Shown here: piece by piece, positions 24,509 through 36,460 of the stretch
Numbering within the stretch: the stretch's first letter is position 1
Layout: each line of letters begins with the position of its first letter
Source of the DNA: Acheta domesticus
Lineage: Eukaryota > Arthropoda > Insecta > Orthoptera > Gryllidae
Assembly: GCA_031308135.1 (NCBI GenBank)
Contig: JAHLJT010000631.1
Span: 199,761,126 to 199,825,125, forward strand
Direction of reading: 5' to 3'
Length of the DNA stretch: 64,000 nt
Position numbers and translations under genes: made by a program
Notes under the pieces: model-generated
The model's database searches: none
Told to the model about the DNA's origin: nothing
What the model saw: only the letters and a program-made list of their open reading frames with translations

Positions 24509-24532
24509 CAACCTGACTTACATGTCAGGTTG
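24509..24532. repeat. Perfect 9-bp inverted repeat (hairpin)
   Basis: CAACCTGAC and GTCAGGTTG are perfect complements separated by TTACAT. The hairpin is at the border of a SINE-A copy, at its 3' truncation point. It shows no T-run and is not a bacterial-type terminator. Confidence 0.8.
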
Positions 24533-24540
24533 CGGGACTT

Positions 24541-24912
24541 TTTCCAGTAAGATACCTTCCATCAGCGGGACACCGCCCCACCCGGGAGAAACTAAGCTTG
24601 CGACTAGTATCCCAACAGATATGATATAGTGTGATGCATGTAAGTGTGTGTGTGTAAGTAAGGGTTAAGGATAGGGCAAGGAAAAGGAAGGAAATACCGC
24701 GCGCGGTCCGTGGCCCGTTTGTGAGGGTACTGCTCCACCATCTTGGTGTTGATCGAAGAAACCACGGAAATCTACCAATCAGAGAAGCCGGACGCTATAA
24801 CTGGATCCGGCTTAGCTATGTAGGTAGTGTGAAAATCCTTCCACCGCGGGTACTCGGACCGTAGAACCTCCCGGTTGAAGACACTGTATTTATGCCCTGA
24901 GCCACCTCAGCC
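24541..24912 (-). mobile_element. SINE family A, copy 2 (minus strand, decayed)
   Basis: The copy is homologous to the intact copies at 40.4 and 41.4 kb in the same orientation. Shared blocks include CAGCGGGACACCGCCCCACC, TGATCGAAGAAACCACGG, and the head (GTACTCGGACC for the B-box complement, CCCTGAGCCACCTCAGCCGG for the A-box region). The 3' part of the element (left side here) is missing, and the B box has diverged from GGTTCGAGTCC. A short GTGTGTGTGT run at 24648-24657 sits where copy 1 has its CA array. Confidence 0.85.
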
Positions 24913-24934
24913 GGTGATGTGCCCCTGGATGACC

Positions 24935-25245
24935 GCCAGGAGCATACCTTTTGCCCCCGAGCGCCCGCGTTGCGCCCACTGCGGGGCGCGGCGGCGACGC
25001 TCGGCGCCGTGACCAGTGTGTCGCGAGAGCTCTGCGCGCGCCGGTGAGCGTTTGTTTATACTTTTCCCTGGCCGTGACGGCACGCGCGCGGCGGCCGCGG
25101 CGGCCACGGCGGCGTTTGTGTCTACTCACGTGCGCGCTTTTTCCGCGCTCGTGCGATTCCGCGTGGTGGCGGCGCGGGCGAAAAGCGCGTGTCGCGAGTG
25201 TGCCACACATGCACGTGTGTTTGCTAGAGGAAGGGTTCGTTTAAT
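24935..25245. other. CpG-rich patch
   Basis: A GC-rich, CpG-dense block directly beyond the SINE head, with GCGGCCGCGGCGGCC-type runs. Open frames on both strands overlap over their whole length, a sign of composition rather than coding. Confidence 0.5.
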
Positions 25246-25540
25246 CCTCATTTTATGTGTCGCTTTTTACATCCTGCGTAATAAAGTAATGTATTTCCAC
25301 TTTCTTCCCCTCACCCGAAAACGTCACAGCATGATAAAGGACGATAATTAAATGCTAAATTTTTGTATCGTTAATACATTTTTACTACTACCGTTAATAC
25401 TACATTGATAACGATTTGCTCATTCACCGCTCGTAATATGGATTCTATTTTTTTCTCTCGAATAGGCCACCTTGCACTACGTGTGCATGCACCCTGCATT
25501 TACCGGGGCTCAATTTCATTATCTCGGTAGCAGGTGCGTG
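25246..25540. other. AT-rich spacer
   Basis: Nothing was recognised. Confidence 0.5.
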
Positions 25541-25762
25541 CAATTTTTATTAAGGGATCAGCATTTAGATGGATCTTATTTTTATCCTCAGGGTTGTTAG
25601 CCCTGGGTGACATGAAATGATGATGATAATAATAATAATGAGGTGTAAAAGGACGATATATACAAACACAAACATACCCATGTCCGAGGCGGGACTCGAC
25701 CCGCATGCCCGAGGTCGTCACGGCACTACTGCCTTAGTGATCTCGGCTATCCGGACCGGCAT
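25541..25762 (-). mobile_element. SINE family B copy (minus strand)
   Basis: Read on the minus strand, a tRNA-like head (GCCGGTCCGGATAGCCGAGA with an A-box-like GATAGCCGAGA, then B-box GGGTCGAGTCCCGCC) is followed by a CATGGGTATGTTTGTG linker, a CATTATTATTATTATCATCA body and an AATAAAAA tail. The same order (GGCCGAATCGCTAAAGCAG, GCGGGATCGAGTTCCGCC, CATGGTTGTATGTG, ATCATCAC body, A-rich tail) is seen at 32600-32808. No target duplication was seen. Confidence 0.8.
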
Positions 25763-26244
25763 GTATTCTATTTGTTATTGGAAAATATTGTAAACGTGAT
25801 GGAACAAAATTCAAATGTAAGTGTCAGAAAAATGCGATCGCTAAAGAAACTGTTTTTCTAGCAGTTCGGTAGATACGAGTAAGTTTTGGAAAATCAAGCC
25901 TATTCATCTAATATATTTTTATATCTAATTATATATTTCAATTTTCGGCTAGAGGAGACAATTAATTGGTTCTACGAAAGATCCGAAGACCTTTGAGTCT
26001 GAGAAAAATATGGAGCGTGTCTTTCATCACGAAAGGTAAACATCTTTTCAAGTTTATTGTTTCTCATTTGTCTTTCAAATGAAATTCTTTTGACGTGCTG
26101 AGGAAATAAGCATTTGTGGAAAGTAAACGTAAATCTTGGCCACGCTAACGCGATAGTACTAGAGGGTGTACTCAGAGATGTAAAAGTAGAGTATCTGGCA
26201 AATCTCACATACGCTCCCGACAAATAAACTGGTGACTGCATCGT
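25763..26244. other. AT-rich non-coding DNA
   Basis: Nothing was recognised. Confidence 0.5.
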
Positions 26245-26408
26245 GCTATTATTCATGTGTAGAAGTTGCGCAGAATTTCTTGCGGAGAATAAAACAAGCG
26301 CAAGGAAGCGGGAAAGCAGCAGCTGTGCTTTTATTTACGTGTGGAAGAGGCGCAGAATTTCTTACGGAGAATAAGACAAACGCAGGGAAGCGGACAAGCA
26401 GCAGCTGC
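26245..26408 (+). repeat. Tandem duplication, 2 x 82 bp
   Basis: Units 26245-26326 and 26327-26408 align without gaps at about 84% identity by eye (roughly 13 differences). The core CGCAGAATTTCTT is identical, as is the AGCAGCAGCTG end. Both units are open on both strands, but 82 is not a multiple of 3, so the second unit is read in a different frame. This argues against selection on a repeated peptide. Confidence 0.9.
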
Positions 26409-28055
26409 CTCACGACACGCTTGCTACCCTGTGTGAGCAAGCAGAGGCAGCCGAACGCGGCGGGGAAGACTCGCCATCGACCGTGGGACGCGCGGGGAAC
26501 GCGACGCCGCGCCCCTCCTGCCACGTCTCCAAATGGGCCTGAGCGCCATGGACACCGAGCCAAGTGCTACGTTAGTAACTAAGTAAATTAGATTTAAGCT
26601 AAAATTAAGTTAGTTTTAGTTAATAGAAAAAACCCACGCTCTGAGCTGCTTAAGCCGCAAGGCAACAGCACAATGTATATGCATTACGACAAATAAATTC
26701 CCGCCTCGTCAGGGGTACTGAGGAGGGAAAATAATGAAAAATAAAGGCCAAGCAGCAGATGTGCAAGCAGAGAGAGGAGGGGTCGCTAGCGAGTGGCCGT
26801 GTACCGTTCAGGGAAGAGGGGCTGATGGAGCGAGGGGCGGCTCTTTTACACCCAGCACTTTCCTTGTGCTGCAAGCCCAGATGGTGGCCCTGCCGCTGCA
26901 TCAGGTGAACACCCCTCTGCCCGACCAATCAGGATCTCCCTTTTCCAGCTGCAACGAACTCCAGGTAGAGTACTGCTCAGAAGTTTCCTCCACTACGAAC
27001 ACAATATACTGAAGCTTCACGATTGCTTGTACACAGCTTGATACTTACACATTTCTATCGGCGGCATAATAATGCATGTCTTCTCGCGTCGTTTATAGCC
27101 AACCGAACCTTTTACGATTACCTGTTATTGTGGCCCATCCATCGGTCATCCTCACGTTTTGATTAACGGTTATCTTGAAGACAGGAGGCCAAGCTCTCGA
27201 TATTTTATTCCACCCGATGGTTCTCATTCAATTGCAATTACGTCCCTAAAACAGGTACGTTCAGCACTTTACGATCTTTTCCCACTCAACAAAAAATTCT
27301 CAAGATTCAAAGTAAAATATCAATATCGGAAAGATGCTGATTAGTGTAGATAATACATGATCGTAGACATTGTTATACATTAGTAGTCAACTTAGTTTCG
27401 GCGTAAAACGTGAATTTTGTGTCTAACTTTGCAACGACTCTGACTAAGCGACTCGCAACGCCTTTCAAATGTGTTGGGAGATTTCGTGACGTTGCGTCTT
27501 CTGCAGGTGAAACTACAGATGAAACTGCAGATTTTGAACTCCCACATATCTTGCAGCTGGCAGTGTAATGATGGATATTCGTAAGATATGCTGTTAAAAT
27601 ACTGCAGATATTGCAGTGATATACGAGGGTAGTGATGTGCCTTGGTGGATTATAGAGATCTTTGCTTTCTTTCATTGTGGGATACCAATCACGAACATAA
27701 ACAGTTAGAACTAGGAACTTAATGTTCATTTTCACTCATTTCAAGGAAATTTGATTTAAGTATTTCCTGAAGTATAATCCACGTAGTGAATTCATGGTGA
27801 ATGGAAAATATTTAGTTACAAAATACTGCATCCCTATTTTTTTAATTGTCAAGGAAGGAATTAACATAGTCGGTTTAATTGTTTAGGAGTGATGAAAAAT
27901 AAGCCAAATTTTAAATAAAAATAATGTCAGTATTCATAATTAATTTTCATGCGTTTCCGCGTAATTATATATCGCGGAAAAATTAATGTGTAGATAACAA
28001 GGCAGAACATGAAACCACAATTCACCGTGCAAGTAGTCCTTCTTAAGTCACGAAA
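26409..28055. other. Mixed-composition DNA, no gene recognised
   Basis: A small GC-rich stretch (26440-26560) follows the duplication. The segment 26700-26960 is also GC-richer and resembles unique or old-repeat sequence. The remainder is AT-rich. No splice-bounded exon was identified. Confidence 0.45.
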
Positions 28056-28460
28056 TTTTCCTGAATGGCAGAGACCTCGGCCCCCTGGCGGATTTCCCGG
28101 CGTCTCGTGGCCGATGGCCCTGGATGGCGGTGTAGGTCGCGTCGCGAGGCCCAGTGCATGATGGGGGCGTGGCGTCACCTACCGCTGCGAGGCTAAGCGG
28201 CCGGTGCGTGCGCGACGCGGCGCGGCACTGCGATCTACGCGTTGTGTAACGCCGCTGCCGCCACACACAAGGGGCAGCAGCCGTGGGAACGGGCGCGGTC
28301 TCCCGGCGTCGCCGCTGCCGCCGCCGCCGCGCCCGCGGACAGCACGCATGCACGCACGCGGCAGCTGCGGACAGCACGCGCAACGCGCCGCGGGAAAACG
28401 CGCAGGTTGCGCGACGCGCGGAGCCAGCGGCAATGCAGAATCCCACCTCCACTCCCACTC
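28056..28460. other. CpG-rich patch
   Basis: A GC-rich block of 400 bp, with CGCCGCTGCCGCCGCCGCCGC at about 28308-28332 and a GCATGCACGCACGCGGC run at 28344. It is followed directly by the polypyrimidine tract. No exon is supported. Confidence 0.5.
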
Positions 28461-28464
28461 CCTA

Positions 28465-28625
28465 TTCTTGACTTTTCCCCCTTTCTTTTTTCCCTTTTTC
28501 TTTCCCCCTTTTTCTTTTTTCCTTTTTTCTCCTTTTCTTTTTTCCCTTTTTTCCTTTTTTCTTTTTTCTTTTCCCCCTTTTTTCTTTTTCATTTTTTCTT
28601 TTTTCTTCTTTCTCTCCCCCCCACC
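28465..28625. repeat. Polypyrimidine (T/C) tract of about 160 bp
   Basis: The + strand is almost purely T and C, as irregular CCCTTTTTCTTTTTTCC-like units. Such a mirror-rich homopyrimidine tract can form triplex (H-DNA). Open frames reading Lys/Glu/Gly-rich on the minus strand or Phe/Ser/Pro-rich on the + strand are by-products. Confidence 0.9.
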
Positions 28626-29812
28626 CAGTTTCTCCTCTCTAGTAGCCCAGAAGAGGCGGAAATTTATTCAAGTTCATGGATACATGTATGCTACAGCCGG
28701 TTAGCCTTGTGCAGTGGTGTCAGGGCCTATCTTAAACTTACTAATCTAAGTGTATTCTAATTAAAACTAGTTTATCAAGTGCTCTTTGGGCTCTTGTTCG
28801 TTAATAAAAGTGCTTAATATTTTTGTTAAAAGTTCATTATATTGTTCATTATTCATCTTTTTCTTTTTATGTGCATTCACAGGTCACATTCATGCCTACG
28901 CTACACATACGAACGTAACTCTCTCCTCCGCCTCGCGCCTCCGTCATTTACCCGGTGCCGCCTCGCGCCTCTGTTCTTCCGGGTGACCACCTTGCAGCGA
29001 TCGACGGGCGTTTACTGTTACTGTGCGTGCGCTCTTGGCGCAAATGGCAGCGCATATTGTCCGTTATCTTGCAAAGCATCGTGAGGAATTTCATAAAGGA
29101 CGGCGGTAATCCGCTTCCGAGTCCAGATGGGCAGCTGGCACGTACTCCATCTGAATGGTATGGGCTCTCACGATTCATTGCGGTTCTCGATGCCATCTAT
29201 GTCGTTTGTAATTTCGTTACGACATCTTTTAGGCGTTACGATGCGTCAGAGTTGCCAATTCAAAAAGAAAGTGATTATGATATGGAGGCATGTGCCTGAG
29301 GCATTTGAGGAGAGTTGTTTTTCTGTTATAATTAGTTGTTACTTATGTTATCCATTTCATGCGTTACCTTACTTACCCATTCTACAGCGCAAACAATTAT
29401 TATTGCGGCTAGAGGATTCGGTTCCTTCATTTTGGTTGCCCCACTTGCTGTAACCCTCGCGCCCTTCTCCACCTTTGTCTCATTATTAGTCGTCACGTTT
29501 CTTTCCGAGCTTTGTAATTCCGGCCTTAACCGACAGAACCTTTTCTTCTCTTCTTTTGTCGCGTCCTGGTTTCGTTTTAATCGTCAATCCCATTACCCAT
29601 TCACCTTTTTTAGATCACACCATTCACCCTCATCTCTTTTCGTTTCGCTTCTGTCTTCTCGCAATCCGGATTTGTTGGGTCCTCAAAATGTGTACCTTTG
29701 ACCCCAACGCTTCCTTTGGCGTTGCCGACTTTTGTATCTCTGTTCTTATTTCTTCCGTCTATGACGACTTCACATTTATCTTCCCCGCTTTCCATCGACT
29801 TGAACACCATTT
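28626..29812. other. Mixed DNA with pyrimidine-rich + strand
   Basis: 28920-28990 contains an imperfect duplication of GCCTCGCGCCTC (unit about 32 bp). From about 29380 the + strand is pyrimidine-rich. Several overlapping open frames of 80-120 codons occur (28955-29299 and 29336-29701 on +, 29915-29610 on minus). None has a recognisable domain or clear splice sites, and their overlap on both strands argues against coding. Confidence 0.4.
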
Positions 29813-30310
29813 CCATTATTACTATCAACTTCTTTGTCGTCGTTTTTCCCCGTTGATACCGTTTCGTCGTCTCGTCTTCGTCGCAGCCATCACTTCCTTC
29901 GTGTGAGAACTGCACAATTCCGTGACAGTCGCCGTCACCTCCGTCGCCTTCAGCACTGTCGCCGACACCGTCATCGTCATAACCACCGTCGTCATCACCC
30001 CTGTCACCATCACCACCGCTACTTCAGGTACGCGGTCACCGTCGCACCATTGTTTCTGCCACCAGTCATCTCCATTATTAGTATCAACTTCTTTGTTGTC
30101 TTATTTCTCGGTGATACCGTTGTCATTGTCTTCCTCGTAGTTCCTCTCACTTCCTCCGTTGCACTGCACAATTGAACTGCACAATTCGGTGACCATGGCC
30201 GTCACCACCGTCGTCATAACCGCCGTCACCGTCACCCCTGTCACCATCAGCCCCGCTTCATCATCTACGCGGTCACTGTCGCACCATTGTCTCTGCCACC
30301 AGTCCCTTTA
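29813..30310 (+). repeat. Diverged tandem duplication with cryptic GTCACC repeat
   Basis: Segment 29813-30072 is repeated in diverged form at 30073-30310. Paired landmarks are ATTATTA(C/G)TATCAACTTC, TGATACCGTT, GAACTGCACAATTC(C/G)GTGAC, CACCCCTGTCACCATCA and TACGCGGTCAC(C/T)GTCGCACC. Units are about 260 and 235 bp because of indels. Both contain degenerate CCGTCACC/CATCACC repeats. Confidence 0.85.
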
Positions 30311-30580
30311 GCCATGAGCGTCTCCATCGCCGCCTCCGTTACCCATCGAAAGCGCCGCCGCGCCCTCCGCTCCCTTTGACGCGTCTCCCGACGGGCGTCT
30401 TCCCCGCCGGCCATTCGTCTCCGTCTGCGAACGGCCTCGGCCGCGGGGCACACGCCGTAATTATCGATCCGCTCATAAAATTCCTAACGGTGGCGAAGCG
30501 TTGCTCAATGACGGCCGCCTCCGCCGACGCAGTCTGCCGCCGCGAAAGCGCGAGGCGCCGGCGCTGACTCAGCCTCATTT
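30311..30580. other. CpG-rich patch
   Basis: A GC-rich block with CpGs immediately after the duplication. It contains an AP-1-like TGACTCAGCC at about 30565. No exon is supported. Confidence 0.45.
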
Positions 30581-32589
30581 TCATAGCTTTTCAGTTATTC
30601 CGGGATCATCGCGATCCGCAACATGCACGCGATGTTCTCAGTCGCGTTTATGGAGGCGTTCACAGAAGCGACCCTCGTCTGTACCAAGCGAGCTTGACCC
30701 GTTCGCGGAAGTGGATGTTCAGGGTATACTTGCGAATGCTGTAACACGCAGCAGCGGAAACAACGTAAAGCTGGATCGTCGATTTGTTATTAACAAATAT
30801 GTCATTTTTTGAGAAATAGAGCACATTTTCAGGTCTTTCATATTTCAGATATTGAGTAGCAAATGATGCATCTGCATGTTTCGTGATGTAAGACAAGTAC
30901 ATTTATTTCCTTGATTTTATTTTAATTTCAATTCAAAAAATGAATTTATTTGATTGAATATTAAATAAAAGGCGAATCGTTAATCAAATATTCTTATATT
31001 TTGTAGTGTGAATTAAATGTTTTGTTACTTTGCCTTTGCTTGTAGTTTGTGGCTTTCAGAGAAATGTTCTTTTCAAATTTATAAATGTCTTTCCCCAATT
31101 GTAATTATCGGTCTTTCGTAATTCACAAACTTAACTATTACAGAGAAAATGAGTTTATTAGCTTCTAAAGAGCATTCAGCATTTTAATATCGACCAATTT
31201 TGGTTTGCAGCACAGCTGAAGTTCACACAAACAACAATTTTGTGACCCACCCATTTCATTAACATTTTGTTGCCTGGACATTTTGTTGTCTATTGCGTCT
31301 TTCAGTAATGAATAATATTTAGGTTCTAGTAATCCAGAGGAAGGAGCAGTTTTTATCAAGGAGAAGTTTATTTTCACTCTCGTCGCGTAGAATTATTAAC
31401 GATGAAACTGTGAAGCACAGTACATCGGATAGTTCATTGTCACCTGTTCACAAATGCAAAACGTCTAAGATCATATCGTTTAAAGTATCAGAAGATAGTT
31501 GTTTTACTAATTAATATATTAATTTGGATTGGTTCAACGATGGTTATTTACGTTTATCGTTTCTAATGATAAGTTAGAGCATATTAGTGATATGTTTAGG
31601 AAATATATTTCGAAATTTAATTTTAACAAAAGTACTCCAGGAATTTTGAAGATTCTGCCAAAAATTTTCCTTCTACCCGCTTTGGAAAGAAGACAAAGTT
31701 CAAGTAGCAGTATTACGGCACTGTAGTTTTACTCTTACGCTTTCTTGATTACTTCTTTCTTGCATTTTGTAGTTCGCAGCATTAATATTTCATAAAGGAG
31801 AAAGCATTTGAAACAGTTCCACGGAAGTGTTCCGATTTTTACGCGCGAGTTTCTCTTAATATTTGGTTTAAAAGTCTCCTAGCCATGGCAGTTCCCATCG
31901 TGAAACTTAAGTGTTGTCGCTTGCTTGATAGCTTCTGTAACGGTTGCACGCGAATCATTTAGTCGTCTGGCGTTCAGGAGCTGTTACTGCTCTGCAGAGA
32001 AGTAATTGCAACACACACAGCATCCCAGTGCCCGGTTATTTTATGCCGGCAGGGTAATAGACTAGGCACTTGAATACTTGTTGCAAAACGCATAACATAT
32101 TGCGTCGTCCTCGAATTTCCCCGCTATCTCTCTCCACCTCGCTGTGCGAACGTCATGATGGGACCATATCATCGTTTTATGTCCCCTTCCTTATCTTCGT
32201 GCTCTCGGAACGGCTACAGCTCCGCTTCCCAGGCATGTTTCGTAAGGCACTTGCAGTCACACTGCGAACCTCAGTAGGAAGTTCCCCAAGGCTGTAGGTT
32301 AGGAAATCGTTCACATCTCAGTGGAATGGGATTTTTTTCTTTAATGACATACCAATCTGCATTGATTTGCATGATTTCACAGCTTTCTTTTTTCTATTGG
32401 TCAGTCGACTCTCGTCTTTTCAATTAATTAGGGGTATTTTTTTTTAACGCAAAAGTGCAATTTTCCTTCAAAATAATATTATGCTATTTTGCAATTGTTG
32501 TAGATGCATTCTTTATTACCTTTTTAAAATACGTAACATTAATTAATGAAAGAGACTTATTAATAATATTTAGTTCTTGCAGCTGCAAT
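30581..32589. other. AT-rich non-coding DNA
   Basis: No gene or repeat was recognised in this 2-kb stretch. Confidence 0.55.
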
Positions 32590-32599
32590 AAAATGTTGT
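32590..32599 (+). repeat. Left target-site duplication of SINE-B
   Basis: AAAATGTTGT recurs at 32809-32818 on the other side of the SINE. Confidence 0.75.
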
Positions 32600-32808
32600 C
32601 GCCGGCCCCGTGGCCGAATCGCTAAAGCAGAGTGCCGTAGTGGTCATGGACCGTGGGGTCGCGGGATCGAGTTCCGCCTCGGGCATGGTTGTATGTGTTC
32701 GTCATTTCACCCCCTATCATCACCATATCGTGTCATCATCATGTCATAACATTACTTCCAATAGTGGTCTCTAATGACCGAGTAGTTGATGCGACCTTAA
32801 ATGACAAA
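32600..32808 (+). mobile_element. SINE family B, full-length copy (209 bp)
   Basis: A tRNA-derived head (A-box region GGCCGAATCGCTAAAGC near 32612, B box GGGATCGAGTTCCGCC near 32660) is followed by a short unrelated body (CCTATCATCACCATATCG) and an A-rich tail. The 10-bp duplication AAAATGTTGT flanks it, consistent with LINE-driven retroposition. It has no coding capacity. The B box is one or two changes from GGTTCGANTCC, so it could have been transcribed by Pol III. Confidence 0.88.
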
Positions 32809-32818
32809 AAAATGTTGT
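32809..32818 (+). repeat. Right target-site duplication of SINE-B
   Basis: AAAATGTTGT matches 32590-32599. The exact left edge is blurred by the A-rich tail. Confidence 0.7.
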
Positions 32819-34914
32819 TGGTTGATCTTTGAGTAATTTACGTGTTTACCCAAAAATATGGGTTTCCGGTCATTGCCACCGAACACCATTTCAAGTTAAC
32901 TGGGATTTTGGCATGCCATCATTCTGAAATACCAGTATCTTCAGGATTTTCTTTTCAAATATTTTGGAAACTAAGGCCTTAAACGTAAGGTCTGAGCGAA
33001 TTCCAGGGCTATTCAAAATGATTTATTAGAGTAGCGTTCATTGGCAAACTACAAGTAGTACCACATTTTAATTAACATCGTTGAAATCAGGGGAATCTCT
33101 GCTATATATAAGTATATCAGTGCAAGTTTAAAATTATACGCTGCAAATTTCATTCGTTCATTGTCTTTACTTTTCAATATCGACTTTAAGTAGAGGCTAT
33201 TTATTTCAATATAGGGTTTTCTTAAAAAAACTCAATCACGATCATTCTCTGGTGGGGTCTCATCTCTCATATTTACGAAACTGATTCGCTCACCTCTTTT
33301 TCGTCATCATCAGTGACCTTCTGAACCCATTGAGGACCTTGGTGCTCCACATAGAGCGGGAAGTGACTCACTTTAATGCAATATTGGCTTGGGGCATCAC
33401 GTACGGAGGACGCGACGCCCGCCGCCGCCGCCGCCTATCTGTTTGCGCAGAACCGACCAAATATTGGCGCGGGGCGCTGCGATATCGCCGGATGTGCCCC
33501 GCGCCTCCCTCGCGATGCTGCTCTGCTCTGCTGCTCCTCAGCGCTCAATCTTCGAGTCTTTCGAGGAAAACTGTACATCAAAGTCGTGCACCGCCCAAAA
33601 CAAAAGGGGGGATAACAACTTTTCTGGGCTCCATTTTCCATTATTTTTTATTTATATATGACACATTTTACTACAAGGTCAATGAAACGTACTACAAGGA
33701 GATTGGAAGTATAACTTTAATCTTTCAATTAATTAATACTATTATTGATTTTATGTTGAATCATTTTCATGTTTGTCAGATAGTTTGGAGAGCTTCTTCC
33801 CTAATTAATCGTTATCAGTTCTTTATCAGCTTTAAAAAAGGGGAAAATAATGAATTAAATTTTTTAGGGACATAAAATGCTTTATTACGTAGGGCTAAGA
33901 GGCCCCTTTAGAATGCTTCGGAGGGGGTGAGAGATTCTTTGATCTCCTTACTCCACTTGCAATGGCGTGCGTACGCCTATGCTGTACAGTATGGTGACAT
34001 GGCTCAAAAATGGCAATAAAGATTGCTGTGTTCATGAAAGGCTCCGCTGCACTCATGCGAAAAAAAAACACAAAACAAAAAAATAAAAGCTTTCAACCTC
34101 AGCCTGTTAACAGTGCAACATTCAATATACTCATTCCCCATCTTGCGCAGCGGCAATTCTATTTGATGAAGTACCCAGACTCAATGGGCGCCTCTGGCGG
34201 TACAAGCTGCAGCACGACACTGATTGACATAATTAATGTCATGGTGATGGATGACTTCGAATGTGAATGTTTAGAAGCCTGTGGAAATTCACGTGTTGTT
34301 TACTCCATCGTTGTTTCCGGTTTCGTTGCGTTTCCTTGTCTTTCCGTTGTCTGCAAGAATAAGTAGCTTATCAATAAGTCGCTTGCATCATTATGTCTCT
34401 GTGAGTATGCTTTCGGACGCCATGCATCTACAATACTTCTGTTTCCGTGGTGCAACTGTAATGTTTTCTTAACCTTGTTTGAAGCCTCTTAGAATATAGG
34501 CTGTATTGTAAGTTTTCAATTGAAAGTTGACAACATAAAAGTACTCTAAAAAAACGAAGATCAGAGAATAGTATGAACCGATATACTTGAAAATTAAGCA
34601 ACAAAGGACAAAACTCTCTAGAGAGATTTAAAAATAAAGGAGAAATTTAGTGACACGGGTATTTATACGAAGTAGTAGTAGTTAGAAAACTGATTTAAGA
34701 CGAGAGTTCAAAATGTTAAAAAAAAGACTGTATAATGTACATCTGTTCTCATAACTGTATGAAATAGGATCTCGAAAGGAAAACGAACCCTAGCCCCATT
34801 TTATGTGAAAATAGCACGTCCGGCACTCAATTTTTTTTCGACGGATATAGCGGGTATATTTCGACCAACGTCATAATAACTTTACTACTCCATTAGGGGG
34901 CGAGTTTTACACCC
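32819..34914. other. AT-rich DNA with a small GC patch
   Basis: A 150-bp CpG-rich patch with a CCGCCGCCGCCGCC run lies at 33408-33560. A 181-codon open frame from 33330 to 33875 spans it into AT-rich DNA but shows no domain and abrupt composition change, so I do not call it a gene. The rest is unremarkable. Confidence 0.5.
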
Positions 34915-35185
34915 TTCGCGGAGCTACTCTCCTTTGTGCGGAGGGAAAGCAGAGCATTTGAGAAACAAGACGCGTTTCCTCCGTGTGTTTCCGCGCGTTT
35001 CGCCCGCGGGCGTGGGACGGGGGGTGGCGGGTGGAGGGGCGGGTGGGCGGGGCCCAATTGGATCGTCGCGGGAGAGCGCGTGCTCGCGCCGCAGACTAAT
35101 GACGCAAAGCGCCGCGTGCGGAGCGCGCTATTGCGCTGTTTGTGGGACTCGGATGCTCCGGCGCTTGGCCCCCGCTTGTTAACCT
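34915..35185. other. CpG-rich patch
   Basis: A GC-rich block with a G-rich core on the + strand (GGGACGGGGGGTGGCGGGTGG near 35013). G-quadruplex formation is plausible. Overlapping open frames on the same strand are composition-driven. Confidence 0.5.
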
Positions 35186-36460
35186 CTGCTTGTTATGAAA
35201 CAAAAGTACATCTTGCTCTGGAATTTCGACGCCGGGGCGGAAAGGATGAGCAAACAGATGGAAGAGGCAGAGTTTTTTTTTACGTAGAGAAGTCGGAGCT
35301 GCGTTGGGTAACTTGGTCGCTTGGTAAAGCGCAAAATGAGCTTGTTTTTCTGTCAGGAAACGTCCCTTTAAACGAAAGAATTGGTGAAATATTTGCCGTC
35401 TTTTGTTGTACTACTAGCATATTACATTTACATCTGCCGTGACGTGTGTCAATAACAGAAATATATGTTACTAATTTTCTATGAACACAGAAATTGAATG
35501 AGAACTATGCTGCCTCCGGCCGTGTGAGAGGTTTTTTAATGAATATAGTTTCGTTAGATACCCAGGAATTTGAGAAAAACGCTAGGCAAAGAAACGGTTA
35601 CGATTTGACTGAAGGTGTAGAGTTTAATTGTTTTTTCGTCTATTCGCATTCTGTGCGTGCCGACTGAATTCTCATACTCAGTGCAGTGCGCTTCTGCGTA
35701 CGACACAGCTGACGCCATGCAACAGCCAGGCACCCAAGCATTGGCCGCGCGCTATTAAATGTTTGATATTTACGTGTTGCGTTTTGCAACTTTTTTGATA
35801 GTCCTGGAATGTAAAGAGCTTTTGTGCTGTGTATATACTTTACTGCGTTATTGCAGAATTCGTGAAGACTGTTAAAATATTTAATTTATTGCAGTGTTAT
35901 TCGACAATATTTTATTTCTTTATTCTTGAGAAATATCACGTGTTACTTTTGGAAAACTATTTTGTGTGATTTTGTACAGCACCATTTGTTACTGTTGCAG
36001 GTCACTAGTATAATTTAAAATGGAACGGATAGTTTGTTTGTAGCGGGTTTACAGATTCTTTATGAATTAAAGAAGTGAATAACGACACAAGTTTATTGAC
36101 GAACCGAATGTTTTACAAATGTGAAGTTGAGAGGTAAATTTTCTCTTATTGTGGCTTATGAAAGCGATTGCGATCATATTTGCCTTGTTTGAATGTTTAC
36201 GCCACAAAATATTTATAATACGATTTATTAATCAAAATTACACTATTTTCAATATCGACGTTCGCGGTTTTACCTTATCAATACGCACCTGCACTTGTGT
36301 AGAATCTAAGTGATACTTGACGTAGCAGAGAGAAAGCATTAGCTCCATTTATACGATAACATTGTAGAGAGATCGTCATTAACATAACAATATCGCGAAA
36401 TACATTTTAGCGAGCCAGGTACTGACAAATACGGCGAGCACTGTTCAAACTACCCGCGGA
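35186..36460. other. AT-rich non-coding DNA
   Basis: Nothing was recognised. Confidence 0.55.

Noticed and set aside
28179..28760. Lys-rich and Phe/Ser-rich frames
   Set aside because: They are by-products of the polypyrimidine tract and the adjoining CpG patch.
32600..32685. Functional tRNA gene on the plus strand
   Set aside because: It is the head of a SINE-B copy with its own target duplication and A-rich tail, and the acceptor stem is not paired.
33330..33875. 181-codon plus-strand open frame
   Set aside because: Its composition changes abruptly from GC-rich to AT-rich, with no known domain and no splice sites. It is probably chance.
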